Source of the DNA: Acetobacter vaccinii
GTDB lineage: Bacteria; Pseudomonadota; Alphaproteobacteria; Acetobacterales; Acetobacteraceae
Reading direction: 5' to 3'
Assembly (NCBI RefSeq): GCF_008365315.1
Contig: NZ_CP043506.1
Coordinates: 62,001-126,000 of the forward strand
Length of the DNA stretch: 64,000 nt
Shown: positions 8,688-18,476 of the stretch, in pieces
Layout: every line of letters begins with the position of its first letter
Position numbering within the stretch: the first letter of the stretch is position 1
Notes under the pieces: model-generated
The model's database searches: none
Told to the model about the DNA's origin: nothing
What the model saw: the letters and a program-made list of their open reading frames with translations, nothing else
Translations under genes and position numbers: made by a program

Positions 8688-10201
8688 GCGGGCCTCCGAT
8701 CGGGGCTGGGACCTTTTGACCGCACGCGCCCATGGCCACGGTCAGCCACGGCGGCCAGCACTGGCAGGCCGAGTGTGCGCTCCACATCCCTGACCGTGAC
8801 AAACACAGCCTGTGTTGCAATCCGCAGGGCGAGAACAGCAGCCGCAAGCATGGCCCCCAACAGAACCCCCGCCACCGTCAAGGGCAGGCGCAGGCTGGTG
8901 CCCTGCAATGCGGCCTCGGCAGGCTGGACAACCCTGATGTTGGCACTGGCCTCGCGCGAGGCCACGGAAGCCAGACGGGTTTCCTCCGCATTCTGGGCGA
9001 TGGTACGATAACTCGCGCTGAGAATATCACGCTCTGCCTGAAGCTTCCGACGATCCCCCGACAGGGAAATCAGTTCCTGCACCCGGTCCTGCAAATGGGT
9101 CTGGTCATCCACAATCACCCGCTGCTTGGCGCGCAGGCCGGTTGCGCGGGATGTCAGCAGAACTTTTTGCTGAAACAGTTCATTATAAACACTGTTGATC
9201 CCGGTCCGGCGGGTATCTTCCTCCCGCGCGGGCACCTTGCGCAGGTCCTGCTGCATGGCCGCAATCTGCCCAGTAATATTCTGGACAAGGGGGAAATCAT
9301 CCTGATAGCGCCCCTTGACGTCAGCTTCCTGAATCTGCAACTGGGCGAGCCGGTCTGTCAGGCTTCTGGCACGGATGCCTATGCCTGTTTCGGCGTAAAT
9401 TTCCACTTCCTTGGGCAGGGTTGCCAGTGTTTCATCCAGCGTGCTGACCTGGGCATCCAGGTTGCGGATTTCGCTTTCAATGCCTGTCTTTTCGTCACCC
9501 AGATCGCTGATACGCCGCAGCAGAACAGAAAACTGCTGCCCGATATCGCTGATTCCATGGGCCAGATCAAAATCGACCACTTTCTTTTCGGCATCGCTCA
9601 GGCGCGCACTCATTTCCTGACGTTTGACATCGGGTGCGGTCTTCATCTGCCGGTTAAAGACATCAGCCCGGTATGCAATATACTGGCGCACGAACACATC
9701 CAGCGCGTGCAGGGCAACATCACGGTCGCCATTACGCAGTGACAGCTCGATCACATTGGACTGCGGCACAACACTGACACGCAGGTCACGCCCGAAAGCT
9801 GTAATGGCGTTCTGCCGCATCTGGGCCAGGGTGCCGTGCATCCGGGGGTAAAGGACTGTCGCGCCGACATCCTCCACCACCTCTTCCGCCAGAGCCGGGC
9901 TTTTAAGAATTTCCAGCTCGCCCTGCATGATCTGGTCACGGTCAAGCACAATGGTGTTGCCATTTTGCTGGTCGGCAGGGCGGAAAACATATTCATTGCC
10001 ATACAGCACCAGCAACCTAGCCTGCGCTGTATAGATCGTATGCGCCACCATACCAGCCAGCCCGCCCAGCAGACAGGGCAGGACAAACGCCAGGACCATA
10101 GCCTTGCGATAGTAGAACAACGGGGTCAGAAGGTCGCGCGGACTCCACTTGTGATAGGATGCAGACCTGGCAATAAGGCGCGGCTGGAATTTTCCAGTCA
10201 T
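8684..10201 (-). CDS. Wzz/GumC-type polysaccharide chain-length and export protein
   Basis: A 505-residue polysaccharide co-polymerase. The N-terminal helix (about 33-55) is followed by a Wzz domain, a long coiled-coil periplasmic region with many Glu/Arg/Gln heptads, and a second helix (about 440-460). It ends in a short basic cytoplasmic tail, so the kinase domain is supplied separately by the next gene, as in split Wzc systems. It should control polymer length and connect the inner-membrane polymerase with the Wza channel encoded divergently. It is the first gene of the minus-strand exopolysaccharide run and faces the wza-like gene across about 250 bases. Confidence 0.9.
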   Translation of the reverse strand: MTGKFQPRLIARSASYHKWSPRDLLTPLFYYRKAMVLAFVLPCLLGGLAGMVAHTIYTAQARLLVLYGNEYVFRPADQQNGNTIVLDRDQIMQGELEILKSPALAEEVVEDVGATVLYPRMHGTLAQMRQNAITAFGRDLRVSVVPQSNVIELSLRNGDRDVALHALDVFVRQYIAYRADVFNRQMKTAPDVKRQEMSARLSDAEKKVVDFDLAHGISDIGQQFSVLLRRISDLGDEKTGIESEIRNLDAQVSTLDETLATLPKEVEIYAETGIGIRARSLTDRLAQLQIQEADVKGRYQDDFPLVQNITGQIAAMQQDLRKVPAREEDTRRTGINSVYNELFQQKVLLTSRATGLRAKQRVIVDDQTHLQDRVQELISLSGDRRKLQAERDILSASYRTIAQNAEETRLASVASREASANIRVVQPAEAALQGTSLRLPLTVAGVLLGAMLAAAVLALRIATQAVFVTVRDVERTLGLPVLAAVADRGHGRVRSKGPSPDRRPA

Positions 10202-10454
10202 TCAGGCTGTCCCATCGTAAAGCGAATCTTGTGCCGGTCCCAAGGCGAGGGCTCCAACACGGGCCACCCGGTGTGTGCGACATAACGCACTGCCGCGCAA
10301 CGGTATTGTGATTTTAGGCTGACGTCGAGTCATCCTTCGCGTTCTCCATACGCGCCTGAAAGCGCTATGATGGCGGAGAATTGCCTAAATCTTCCAAAAT
10401 GCTTACAGGGTCAGACTACCTTTTCAATCCTGCAAACGCGAACAGGCGGCCCCC
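10202..10454. promoter_or_regulatory. Divergent intergenic region between gumC-like and wza-like genes
   Basis: These 253 bases separate two genes transcribed outward, so both polysaccharide half-operons probably start here. On the plus strand TTGCCT (10381-10386) and TACAGG (10404-10409) stand 17 bases apart, a weak sigma-70-like candidate. I found no convincing operator palindrome. Confidence 0.4.
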
Positions 10455-11168
10455 ATGAGACTGTCACGCTGGTTTCTGACTGTCCTTTGCGCGTTTTGCC
10501 TTATGGGCTGCGTACAGCACCTCAACCCCCGCCCCCATGCGGCGCGCAATTTTGTGCCCTGGACGGACGACCCCGTGCCCTATCGCCTGTCCCCCGGTGA
10601 TTCCATAGGTCTGCGCTTTGTCCTGAACCCGGAACTGAATGAGGAAAGCCTGCCCGTCGCCACTGATGGCACTCTGGCCGCCCCGCTGGTCGGGGCCGTG
10701 CCTGCTGCGGGCAATACGGTTGATGCCCTGCACAGCCTGCTACAGGTCCGCTACGCAAAATACCTGCGCAACCCGGCGCTGGATGTCATGATCCACAGCT
10801 ACACAGCCGCCCAGGTTTATGTGGGTGGCGAGGTGAAGAAACAGGGCATCTACCCCATGCAGGGGCCGCTGAGCGTCATGCAGGCTGTCGTCATGGCCGG
10901 GGGCGCAAGCGACACCGCAGCAATGAGCGAAACAATCCTGATCCGCCGCCGTGCCGATGGCCGCCCGATGATGCGCACCATAGACCTGCGGCGTTACCTG
11001 AACACAGCCGACAGCCGCGACAACGTGGGCCTCCAGCCCGGCGATGTCGTGTACGTGCCCAAGACGGAAATCGGCTCGTTTGACCTGTTCATCGACCAGT
11101 ATCTGGACAAGTCGATCCCCTTCAACCGGACACTCAACTACAACGCCGGTTCGGCCATGTTCTTCTAA
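10455..11168 (+). CDS. Wza/GumB-type polysaccharide export lipoprotein
   Basis: The 237-residue product has a lipoprotein signal with lipobox LMGC (Cys at residue 19). A Poly_export domain opens at YRLSPGDSIGLRF, followed by an SLBB-type segment (QVYVGGEVKKQGIYPMQGPL) and a closing GLQPGDVVYVPK. Such proteins form the periplasmic and outer-membrane channel for exopolysaccharide. The size matches GumB (about 230 residues), without the long C-terminal helix domain of E. coli Wza. It is the first gene of the plus-strand run, 14 bases before the GT4 gene. Confidence 0.92.
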   Translation: MRLSRWFLTVLCAFCLMGCVQHLNPRPHAARNFVPWTDDPVPYRLSPGDSIGLRFVLNPELNEESLPVATDGTLAAPLVGAVPAAGNTVDALHSLLQVRYAKYLRNPALDVMIHSYTAAQVYVGGEVKKQGIYPMQGPLSVMQAVVMAGGASDTAAMSETILIRRRADGRPMMRTIDLRRYLNTADSRDNVGLQPGDVVYVPKTEIGSFDLFIDQYLDKSIPFNRTLNYNAGSAMFF

Positions 11169-11182
11169 GGAACACCGTAGTC

Positions 11183-12556
11183 ATGCCTGTCCAGCCCACC
11201 CCACACACGCAGCCGCCCGCACAGGCCGACGCACCGCGCCTGCGTGTGCTGGTGCTGGCCGAATCCTGCAACCCGGAATGGGCCAGTATTCCCCTGGTTG
11301 GCTGGTCACATTACGAGGCTGTCAGCCATCTGGCCGACACCCATCTTGTCACACGGGTACGTAACCGCCCTGCTATCGACCGTTACGGCCTTAAGGAAGG
11401 GCGGGACTATACCGCCATCGATACGGAATTTTTCTTTGACCTGATGTACAAGCTGGTGCGCCGCATCAGCGGCCCCAACAAGGGCTGGGCCATGCTGACC
11501 GCCCTGACCATTCCGTCCTACCTGTTGTTCGAATACATTACCTGGTGGCGTTTTCGCGCCCAGCTTAAAAAGGGGCGGTTTGACCTTGTCCACCGCATTA
11601 CGCCCCTCAGCCCGGCAGTCCCCAGCCCCATGGCCGCGTGGTGTCGCAAAGCAGGAGTGCCGTTTGTTGTTGGCCCGCTGAATGGCGGCCTGCCCTGGCC
11701 TGCCGAATTCCCCAACCTGCGCGCGCAGGAAAAAGAGTGGCTATCGCGCTTTCGCGGTCTGTTCCGCGCTTTACCGGGGTATCGGGCTACGCGTAACGCG
11801 GCCTCCGCCCTGATCATGGGCGGGATCAGCGCTTTTAAGGAAGTTCCGGCACGCTGGAAGGACAAAACTTTTTACGTGCCCGAAAACGGCTACGACCCTA
11901 CCCGCTTTGTCCCCCCCACCCCGCGCACTTACACAGGCCGCCCGTTGCGCGCCATTTTTCTGGGCAGGCTTGTCGTTGCCAAAGGCTGCGACATGCTGCT
12001 GGAGGCCGCAGCCCCCCTGCTGCGGGCAGGCACGCTGGAACTGACGATTATCGGTGGCGGCCCGGAAGATGAAAACCTGCGCACGCTGGCCCGCACTCTG
12101 GGTATTGAAAATATCATCCGTTTTACGGGGGATATTGCCCACCGTGATGTCGCACAGCATGTCGCGCAGGCGGATATCATGACCTTTCCATCGGTGCATG
12201 AATTTGGGGGGGCTGTTGTGCTGGAGGCCATGTGCATGAGGGTCGTGCCGATTGTGGCAGACTATGGTGGCCCTGCGGAGCTGGCATCACGCAACTGCGG
12301 TTTTCTGATTCCGCTACAAACCCGCGAGCCATTCATCACCGCCATTCGCACAACGTTAGAGGGTATTGTTGCCAACCCGCAGCAGCTTGAAGCCATGTCG
12401 GCCAATGCCCTGCGCCGTGCCAGCACCCTTTTTGCCTGGCCGCGCAAGGCGGAGCAGACACTGGCCATCTACCACTGGGCGCTTAACCCTACGCGCCCCA
12501 AGCCAGATTGGGGCATGCCCCTGCGTGACCCAGCACCAGAGAGCCTTAAACAATAG
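11183..12556 (+). CDS. Glycosyltransferase family 4
   Basis: A 457-residue GT-B enzyme. The N-terminal half holds an acceptor-binding fold (LRVLVLAESCNPEW). The C-terminal half has GRPLRAIFLGRLVVAKGCDML, LTIIGGGPEDENL and the EX7E motif in HEFGGAVVLEAM followed by a YGGPAEL segment. These mark a retaining GT4 enzyme using a nucleotide-sugar donor, probably adding an inner or side-chain sugar to the repeat unit. It follows the export lipoprotein by 14 bases. The donor and linkage cannot be assigned. Confidence 0.9.
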   Translation: MPVQPTPHTQPPAQADAPRLRVLVLAESCNPEWASIPLVGWSHYEAVSHLADTHLVTRVRNRPAIDRYGLKEGRDYTAIDTEFFFDLMYKLVRRISGPNKGWAMLTALTIPSYLLFEYITWWRFRAQLKKGRFDLVHRITPLSPAVPSPMAAWCRKAGVPFVVGPLNGGLPWPAEFPNLRAQEKEWLSRFRGLFRALPGYRATRNAASALIMGGISAFKEVPARWKDKTFYVPENGYDPTRFVPPTPRTYTGRPLRAIFLGRLVVAKGCDMLLEAAAPLLRAGTLELTIIGGGPEDENLRTLARTLGIENIIRFTGDIAHRDVAQHVAQADIMTFPSVHEFGGAVVLEAMCMRVVPIVADYGGPAELASRNCGFLIPLQTREPFITAIRTTLEGIVANPQQLEAMSANALRRASTLFAWPRKAEQTLAIYHWALNPTRPKPDWGMPLRDPAPESLKQ

Positions 12557-12693
12557 GGCAGGAAACTCTCTGTCGTTATAAAAGGATTTTAGCAACGCTT
12601 TTCAAAGCTCTATGCTGTGCCATGATGTTTCTGATTCAAACGCAGCATGGCCAGCGACCAATAACCTGAATCCCCCTTGTGCTGGCAATGCCT

Positions 12694-14148
12694 TCAGAGC
12701 GATCGCGGAACAGGCAAAAACCGCCGCGGCTCTTGATGCCTCTCCGGGGCGGGTTCTTCCTCCGCCTGTATCGTGGATGTATTGTCTACCTCCAGCCGGG
12801 CACCGGCCCATGGCGCGGAGGCCCTTGCTGGCAAATTACGCCGCCAGTTTTCCAGCGAGAAAATGGAATAATACAAAGCCACCGCCAGCAAAGCGTTGTT
12901 GCTGAAAAGGTTGGATTCCGTAAAATTGTGAATGCAGAGAGACAGCAGAAAAGCGAGGTGGAACAAAGCCGACGGTAAGGCCAGCACACCCACACCACGC
13001 CCCTGCACCTTGGCTGAACGCACAAACGCCCGACACCCCAGCGCCACAGCCCACGCCAGCACACCCACACCCCATAAAAACCCTATCAGCCCCCCTGTTG
13101 CCAGCAGGTCCAGATAGCCATTATGGGCCTCGTTAATATGAGCCTCGCTCCCAAACCACATGGAGGTTTTCAGGCTGGGCTGTACGGCAGGGTCGATGGA
13201 CCAGAAGGAGCTGAACCCCGCTCCAAGCCATGGTCGGGCGCTGATTTCATCAAACATAAAGGCCCACAGATCGGTCCGGCTGGTAAACGTCATGTCGCGG
13301 AAAGGGGCTAGCGGGTCGGCGTTCATGGCCATGCACCAGACAAGATACACAAAGCTGCCCACACCACTCAGCGCACAGACCGTTGCAACAAATGCCAGCC
13401 CGACCGAAAACCGCCTGCGCCCCAGCTGCCCGATTAACCAGACCAGCCCAGGCACACACAGCACAATGCCAAGGCAGGTTTTGGACCGGCTGGCCAACAG
13501 CAGCACAAAAAGCAGCACCAGTGACCCGGCACCAGCCCAGCGCCAGACACGGCGCTTAACAAAGGGCAACAATGCCCCCACCGCCAGCAGACCATAGAGC
13601 ATGATAATACCGGTCTGGTTTTTTTGCAGTTGCAGCCCAGCCAGCCCTTCATCCGTCATTGCGTAGCCAGGCATGACAATCCACACCAGCAGATCCGCAA
13701 AGGCCGCGACAACGCAGCTAAAGGCAACTGCCCGCAGAATGGCCACGCTGCCTTTAAGCCCGCAGACAACGGTTGCCGCCAGAACGATCTCGACCCATGC
13801 AAACATCACGCGCCGGAGGGAAACTGCAGGGTCTAGTGCCCATTGGGTGCTGCACGTAAAATACAGGAAAAGCCCCATCAAAGGCCACGACGCCTTAAAT
13901 AGCCCCATGATGGAGCGCCATTTCTCCTTCATGACAGGGAGTGCCAGCGCCAGCAGGGTCAGCCAGATAAAGCGGTTAAGCGGGCTGACATGGTCGGTCG
14001 CCATGGCTACGGCTGATTTTCTGTCAAACTCCGGTATACCTATGACCGCATACAGCATCATGCCAAACAGGATGACGTGAGACAGGCGGTTAACCCACCC
14101 GCTCTCCGGCCTGCCCGATATTACGGGATGCTCACCCTGCTCCGCCAT
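12694..14148 (-). CDS. O-antigen ligase/Wzy-type polymerase
   Basis: A 484-residue polytopic membrane protein with about ten hydrophobic helices. It has the Wzy_C/WaaL region around TSRTDLWAFMFDEISARPWLGAGF and a later AHNGYLDLLATGGLIGFLWG, typical of ExoQ- and WaaL-like enzymes. Beside a flippase, co-polymerase and export channel, the simplest reading is the polymerase joining repeat units in the periplasm, but a ligase cannot be excluded. The C-terminal 50 residues are hydrophilic and Pro/Glu-rich. The gene stands alone on the minus strand, convergent with the GT4 gene and divergent from the first GT2 gene, with almost no spacer at its 5' end. Confidence 0.88.
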   Translation of the reverse strand: MAEQGEHPVISGRPESGWVNRLSHVILFGMMLYAVIGIPEFDRKSAVAMATDHVSPLNRFIWLTLLALALPVMKEKWRSIMGLFKASWPLMGLFLYFTCSTQWALDPAVSLRRVMFAWVEIVLAATVVCGLKGSVAILRAVAFSCVVAAFADLLVWIVMPGYAMTDEGLAGLQLQKNQTGIIMLYGLLAVGALLPFVKRRVWRWAGAGSLVLLFVLLLASRSKTCLGIVLCVPGLVWLIGQLGRRRFSVGLAFVATVCALSGVGSFVYLVWCMAMNADPLAPFRDMTFTSRTDLWAFMFDEISARPWLGAGFSSFWSIDPAVQPSLKTSMWFGSEAHINEAHNGYLDLLATGGLIGFLWGVGVLAWAVALGCRAFVRSAKVQGRGVGVLALPSALFHLAFLLSLCIHNFTESNLFSNNALLAVALYYSIFSLENWRRNLPARASAPWAGARLEVDNTSTIQAEEEPAPERHQEPRRFLPVPRSL

Positions 14149-14231
14149 TGCCTGCCCACCTGTCGCAGTATCGGGAAATATGCTTTGCTTGCCGTCCTTT
14201 CATCATTTTGGCAACAAAAGGGGTCAGGTTC

Positions 14232-15233
14232 TTGTCCTGCCATCCATCAGACACCGTACCCACACCCCCGGTTGATATCAGCGTTGTCATTCCCTGCTAC
14301 GACAGAATGGACCTGCTGGAGCGTACCCTGCGGGCCTGTATGGCCCAGACTGGCATGCAGGGTAGGCAGTGGGAAATCGTAGTGGCAGACAACAACCCCG
14401 CGCGGCTGGCCAGCCCCCTGACCGCACGCCTGCAGCCCGATAGCCCCGTGCCACTGCGCCACGTTGCCGCTGGCGCACGCAATATCGCTCAGGCCCGCAA
14501 CCTTGGCATTGCCGCAGCCAAAGGCCGCCTGATCGCCTTTGTTGATGATGATGAAGCCCCATACCCGGATTGGCTTGCCGCCCACCATGCCTGCCTGGAA
14601 CGGACCGGAGCCGATGCCAGCTTTGGTCCGAAATACCCTGTCTTTGCCAGTGGCTCCCCCCCGACATGGGACCCGCAGGGGCGATTCTATACCACCGACT
14701 TCGGCCTGCCAGCGGACACGCAGTTGCACCCCCTGCGCTGGTTCCCCCCGCAAGCACGTGGCCTTGGCACCGGCAATTCCATGCTCCGCCGCAGCACGTG
14801 CCTGCCCGGCCCCACACCGTTTGATGAAGCCTTTGGCCGCTGTGGGGGGGAGGACACCCTGCTGCTGCTTGGCCTTGCTGCCAAGGGGCGAAAATTTGTG
14901 TGGTGCCCGACAGCCCGGGTCCGTGAGTTCAATGAAGCCGGGCGGGAGTCCTTTGCCTATATGTGCCAAAGAGTGCGCCGCAGTTCGCGCCACTCCGCTG
15001 CCGTGCGCCTGACCATCAGCCATAACCGGCTGATGGCACGTCTGGGCATATATGCCGTCGCAGCCGCACAGGCGGCAGTGTACGGGGCATTGTGGTTCTT
15101 GCGCAAACGCCCCTCCGATTACCTGCAAATCTGCAAGGCTTTGGGCAAAGCAGGGATTGGGTCGCTCGATTTTATTGCGGAAGCGGCTGACAACACCGCC
15201 CCTCCGCCACCAGCAGGACGGGCACAACCATGA
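14232..15233 (+). CDS. Glycosyltransferase family 2
   Basis: A GT-A fold enzyme: ISVVIPCYDRMDLLERTLRA at the start, VVADNNP, ARNLGIAAAKG, the metal-binding FVDDDEAPYPDW, and GRCGGEDTLLLLGLA later. C-terminal hydrophobic segments suggest membrane association. No ATG precedes the domain. I chose TTG at 14232, which follows GGGGTCAGG; TTG at 14208 or 14148 is also in frame, the last abutting the divergent polymerase start. The frame overlaps the epimerase gene by 4 bases, so the two are translationally coupled. It probably transfers a sugar in repeat-unit assembly. Substrate unknown. Confidence 0.82.
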   Translation: MSCHPSDTVPTPPVDISVVIPCYDRMDLLERTLRACMAQTGMQGRQWEIVVADNNPARLASPLTARLQPDSPVPLRHVAAGARNIAQARNLGIAAAKGRLIAFVDDDEAPYPDWLAAHHACLERTGADASFGPKYPVFASGSPPTWDPQGRFYTTDFGLPADTQLHPLRWFPPQARGLGTGNSMLRRSTCLPGPTPFDEAFGRCGGEDTLLLLGLAAKGRKFVWCPTARVREFNEAGRESFAYMCQRVRRSSRHSAAVRLTISHNRLMARLGIYAVAAAQAAVYGALWFLRKRPSDYLQICKALGKAGIGSLDFIAEAADNTAPPPPAGRAQP

Positions 15234-16189
15234 AGGTTCTTGTCACCGGGGCATCTGGCTTTCTTGGTTCAGCCGTAATCAAGGCTATCCGTGCGACAGA
15301 GGGCATGACTGCGCTGGCAGGCGGCAGGCGGAATACTGGGCCAGACAGTGTCGTATTTGACATTCTCTCCTCCCCCGCAACCCTGGCGACGGCCCTTGCT
15401 GGCGTGGATGCTGTGGTACATTGCGCGGCAGGGTCTGCACAAGCCACGGTGGCAGGAACCCGCAACACGCTGGAAGCCTGCCGCATGGCAGGCGTCCGAC
15501 AGGTGGTGCATATCAGTTCCATCGCTGTTTACGGTAATGCCCAAGGCACGGTGCTGGAGAATACGCCGCAGGTCAAAACCACAGGCCGCAGCTATGCGGC
15601 CAGCAAAGCCATGGCAGAGGCTCTTTGCCTGTCTTTTGCCCCGCTCAACATCATACGCCTGCGTCCAACCATTATTTATGGTCCTGACAGCCCGCTCTGG
15701 GTCACAGGGCTGATTGCCCGTATGAAGGCTGGTTACTGGGGCACTTATGGCGCGGCCGGTAACGGCACGTGCAATCTGGTCCATGTTGCCGATGTCGCCT
15801 CTGCCGTCGTAGCCGCGTTACAAACCCCGCAGGCCGGAGGACAGGCTTTTAACATCAATGGCCCCGACACCCTGAGCTGGAACGACTGGTTCCGTGACCT
15901 TGCTCAGGCTGCGGGCCTGCCCCCGCTCCGACCTGTGCCAGAAGCGGTGCTTTATGCGCAGGTTCTGGCCTCCCTCCCCTTCAAACTGCTCCGTCGGGCC
16001 GGGATAAAGCCCCTGCCCGCCTGGGCAACATCTGCCCCAGCCCCGAGCGAGGTCCGTCTGTTCAGGCGGCACGCCACATACCCTACACAGGCTGCAGCAC
16101 AGGCCATGGGCTGGGCCCCTTGCATAAAGCTGGCCCAGGGTCTGGCCAGTCTGAACTTACCCGCGTGCCCCTCCACAGGGGAGCCGTAA
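15230..16189 (+). CDS. NAD-dependent epimerase/dehydratase (extended SDR)
   Basis: The 319-residue protein starts with the Rossmann motif VTGASGFLG and contains VVHCAAG, ISSIAVYG, and the catalytic YAASK (YxxxK). It then has RPTIIYGP and an INGPDTLSWNDW region in the substrate-binding half. This is the extended short-chain dehydrogenase family that makes nucleotide sugars such as UDP-galactose, UDP-glucuronate derivatives or dTDP-sugars. Lying between two GT2 genes, it likely supplies a sugar for the same polymer. The exact reaction is not readable. The start ATG overlaps the previous stop. Confidence 0.88.
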   Translation: MKVLVTGASGFLGSAVIKAIRATEGMTALAGGRRNTGPDSVVFDILSSPATLATALAGVDAVVHCAAGSAQATVAGTRNTLEACRMAGVRQVVHISSIAVYGNAQGTVLENTPQVKTTGRSYAASKAMAEALCLSFAPLNIIRLRPTIIYGPDSPLWVTGLIARMKAGYWGTYGAAGNGTCNLVHVADVASAVVAALQTPQAGGQAFNINGPDTLSWNDWFRDLAQAAGLPPLRPVPEAVLYAQVLASLPFKLLRRAGIKPLPAWATSAPAPSEVRLFRRHATYPTQAAAQAMGWAPCIKLAQGLASLNLPACPSTGEP

Positions 16190-16193
16190 CGCC

Positions 16194-17177
16194 ATGGCCG
16201 AACTGCCCGCAGTTTCCATCGTCATCTGCACCTATAACCGGCCTGTGGCCCTGCAACGGCTGATCGATAACTGCCTGAAACAGGCCAGCCCGGCCGGTTT
16301 GCCTTTTGAAATCATAATTGCCGACAACAGCCCAACAGGCTACGCGCAGGCTCTGGTGCAGACATTCACGCACGCCCATGCCCCCGTGCGGTGGATACAG
16401 GCCAGCCCAGCCAATATCTCCATTGCCCGTAACCACGGCATTGCAGCAGCCCAAGCCCAGATCATCGCCTTTCTTGACGATGACATGACCATCGAAACCG
16501 GCTGGCTGGACCAGATCTATGCAACCCTTCAACACTCCGGGGCGGATATAGCCCTGTCGTCTGTCACCCCTGTAACAGACAAGCCACCACCTGCATGGTA
16601 TCCGGGTATCGATCGTTTTACCCGCGTGCTGGACATGCCTGATGCTACCCCTCTGAGCACTCGGTCAAAAGGCGGCACCTTTGGCATCGCACTGGCAACC
16701 AGTGCCTCCCTTTGGCGGCGAGCCCGCTGCTTTACCGATGCAGCCCCCTTTGACCCCGACTTCGGTCATTCCGGCGGGGAGGATCTGGACCTGTTCATGC
16801 GGTTGGAAAATCGACAGTGCGTGACTGTCTGGTGCGGCAGCGCCCACGCACGGGAATGGGTGCCTGCCGAGCGGTTACAGTTTTCCTACCTGTTCCTCCG
16901 CGCCTTCAGCGGAGGGCAGGTGTTTGCCGCAGCAACGATCCACAACGCCCGCAGACCCAGAATGACTGCCGTCAGCCTGAGCCTGCGCGGGGCAGGACAA
17001 TGCTTGGCAGGCGCCCTGCTTGTGCCCGCATACTGCGCCAAGGGGCTTGTGCGCGGCCGGTGCTTAACACCCCAGTTAGCCCATCTGCTGTTCCGGATCG
17101 CAGGGGCGGCGGGAAAGTGTACATGGTTTCGCAAAGTGCCATTGTACAGGCTGGAAAAACCCTCTCAATCCGGCTGA
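16194..17177 (+). CDS. Glycosyltransferase family 2
   Basis: A 327-residue GT2 enzyme: SIVICTYNRPVALQRLIDNC at the N-terminus, IIIADNSP, ISIARNHGIAAAQ, the DxD-like FLDDDMTIETGW, and SGGEDLDLFMRL. It resembles the first GT2 product in architecture, including a weakly hydrophobic C-terminus, so the two may be ancient duplicates. It is the last gene of the plus-strand polysaccharide run, starts 4 bases after the epimerase stop, and faces the flippase gene tail to tail. Confidence 0.88.
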   Translation: MAELPAVSIVICTYNRPVALQRLIDNCLKQASPAGLPFEIIIADNSPTGYAQALVQTFTHAHAPVRWIQASPANISIARNHGIAAAQAQIIAFLDDDMTIETGWLDQIYATLQHSGADIALSSVTPVTDKPPPAWYPGIDRFTRVLDMPDATPLSTRSKGGTFGIALATSASLWRRARCFTDAAPFDPDFGHSGGEDLDLFMRLENRQCVTVWCGSAHAREWVPAERLQFSYLFLRAFSGGQVFAAATIHNARRPRMTAVSLSLRGAGQCLAGALLVPAYCAKGLVRGRCLTPQLAHLLFRIAGAAGKCTWFRKVPLYRLEKPSQSG

Positions 17178-17243
17178 CATTACCTGTGCCTGACCACAGG
17201 AGCCGGAAGGCCTTGAACACACAGCTAGGCACAAGGCACCCCA

Positions 17244-18476
17244 TCACCCCCGCGCCACCTGCTGTGCAGGTCGCGCTTTATAAAGCACCAACCCCATCAG
17301 CAAAGCCTGTACAGCCTGACCCGCCATGGTACCCACCACCACGTAGGAAAACGGCAGAAACGCCACAATACACACCATGGTCAGGCTGGTTGCCACAGCC
17401 CCTGCAATGCCTGTCCATGCCAGTGGCCGAAACGCCCGCATGGCCAGAAAAGCACTACTGGCCACCGTCAGCACACTGCCCAGCACAACATTCCCGCCCC
17501 ACAGGACAATCAGAGACCCAGCACCTGCGTATTTGCCGTGATAAAGAAAACGGGCCACCGTTTCCCACCCGGCAGCCACCAGACCGGACCAGACAAGGCT
17601 CCCCACAACCGGTAGAAGCATGCCAAGGGCCAGAAAACGCATAAAACGCGCCCCCTGTCCCCCCTGCCACAAATGCGCCAGACGCGGCAGACCAACTGAA
17701 CTCCATGCTGCCCCCAGCATCCATGCGGGCCGGATTGTCACCTGTGTGGCAGTCAGCACAGCCAAAGCACTGGCCCCATAATACCCAGCCGCCACAAAGC
17801 TGAAGAGCCGGTTTGTCAGTTCCTCCGAAGCAGCCCCCATCAAAATCCAGCCTGAACTATGGAGGTAGTGCCTGTAGGGCGCCATGGCCCGCCAGCCCAG
17901 TGGCGCAAAATCTCCACGCATCAGCCACAACAGGCACACCACGGCACCCACGCCGTAGGCTGCCCCGGCAATCAGCAGGCCACCGTTGGGTGTTGGAGTG
18001 TACCCTCGGAGTTGGCACAATGCCATGAGTGACACGGCCATTGTCAGCGTGCCCCCGGTCAGCAGAGCGGCGACAGTGGGCTGATGCCGTGAAAACGCCA
18101 GCGCCCGTGCGTATTGAAAACACAGAAAGCCGGGCATGAACGCCACAGCCCCCATGGCCAGAAATGTGCTGCCCACACCCGCCATAACCCCACACGCTAT
18201 GGCTGTCAGACAGGTTGCCAGCGCAATAAACGCAAGCTGGACAGTGAGAAAAAATCGCTCAGGCCCCCGTCGCTTATGGGCCTCGGTATGGGGCAGGCTC
18301 ATCAGGTGCGACGTAACAAGCGTGGACTGGGCTGTCCCTGTCACCCACGCGACCGCAAGCCAGAAGGCATAAATACCATAGGCTTCCGGGTGGCCGTGCC
18401 GCGCCATCCATAAATTGATGGCAAAGGTCAGGAGCGCCCCCATAGCCTGCTCAGACAGCGAGATGACAAAACGCAT
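17244..18476 (-). CDS. Wzx-type polysaccharide flippase (MOP superfamily)
   Basis: About 410 residues with 12 or so hydrophobic helices distributed over the whole length. It opens MRFVISLSEQAMGALLTFAI, a typical oligosaccharide-translocase start, and ends in VGTMAGQAVQALLMGLVLYK. It should flip the lipid-linked repeat unit to the periplasmic face, giving the locus the full Wzx/Wzy/Wzc/Wza set. ATG 18476 fits the first helix; the frame is open to 18578, but the additional 34 residues look non-native. Sequence conservation in this family is low, so the call rests on topology and neighbours. Confidence 0.78.
   Translation of the reverse strand: MRFVISLSEQAMGALLTFAINLWMARHGHPEAYGIYAFWLAVAWVTGTAQSTLVTSHLMSLPHTEAHKRRGPERFFLTVQLAFIALATCLTAIACGVMAGVGSTFLAMGAVAFMPGFLCFQYARALAFSRHQPTVAALLTGGTLTMAVSLMALCQLRGYTPTPNGGLLIAGAAYGVGAVVCLLWLMRGDFAPLGWRAMAPYRHYLHSSGWILMGAASEELTNRLFSFVAAGYYGASALAVLTATQVTIRPAWMLGAAWSSVGLPRLAHLWQGGQGARFMRFLALGMLLPVVGSLVWSGLVAAGWETVARFLYHGKYAGAGSLIVLWGGNVVLGSVLTVASSAFLAMRAFRPLAWTGIAGAVATSLTMVCIVAFLPFSYVVVGTMAGQAVQALLMGLVLYKARPAQQVARG

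Noticed and set aside
7449-9011. A 520-codon plus-strand open frame
   Set aside because: It runs antisense across the PAP2, kinase-like and GumC-like genes, has shadow-type composition (His/Gln/Arg-rich) and no recognisable domain.
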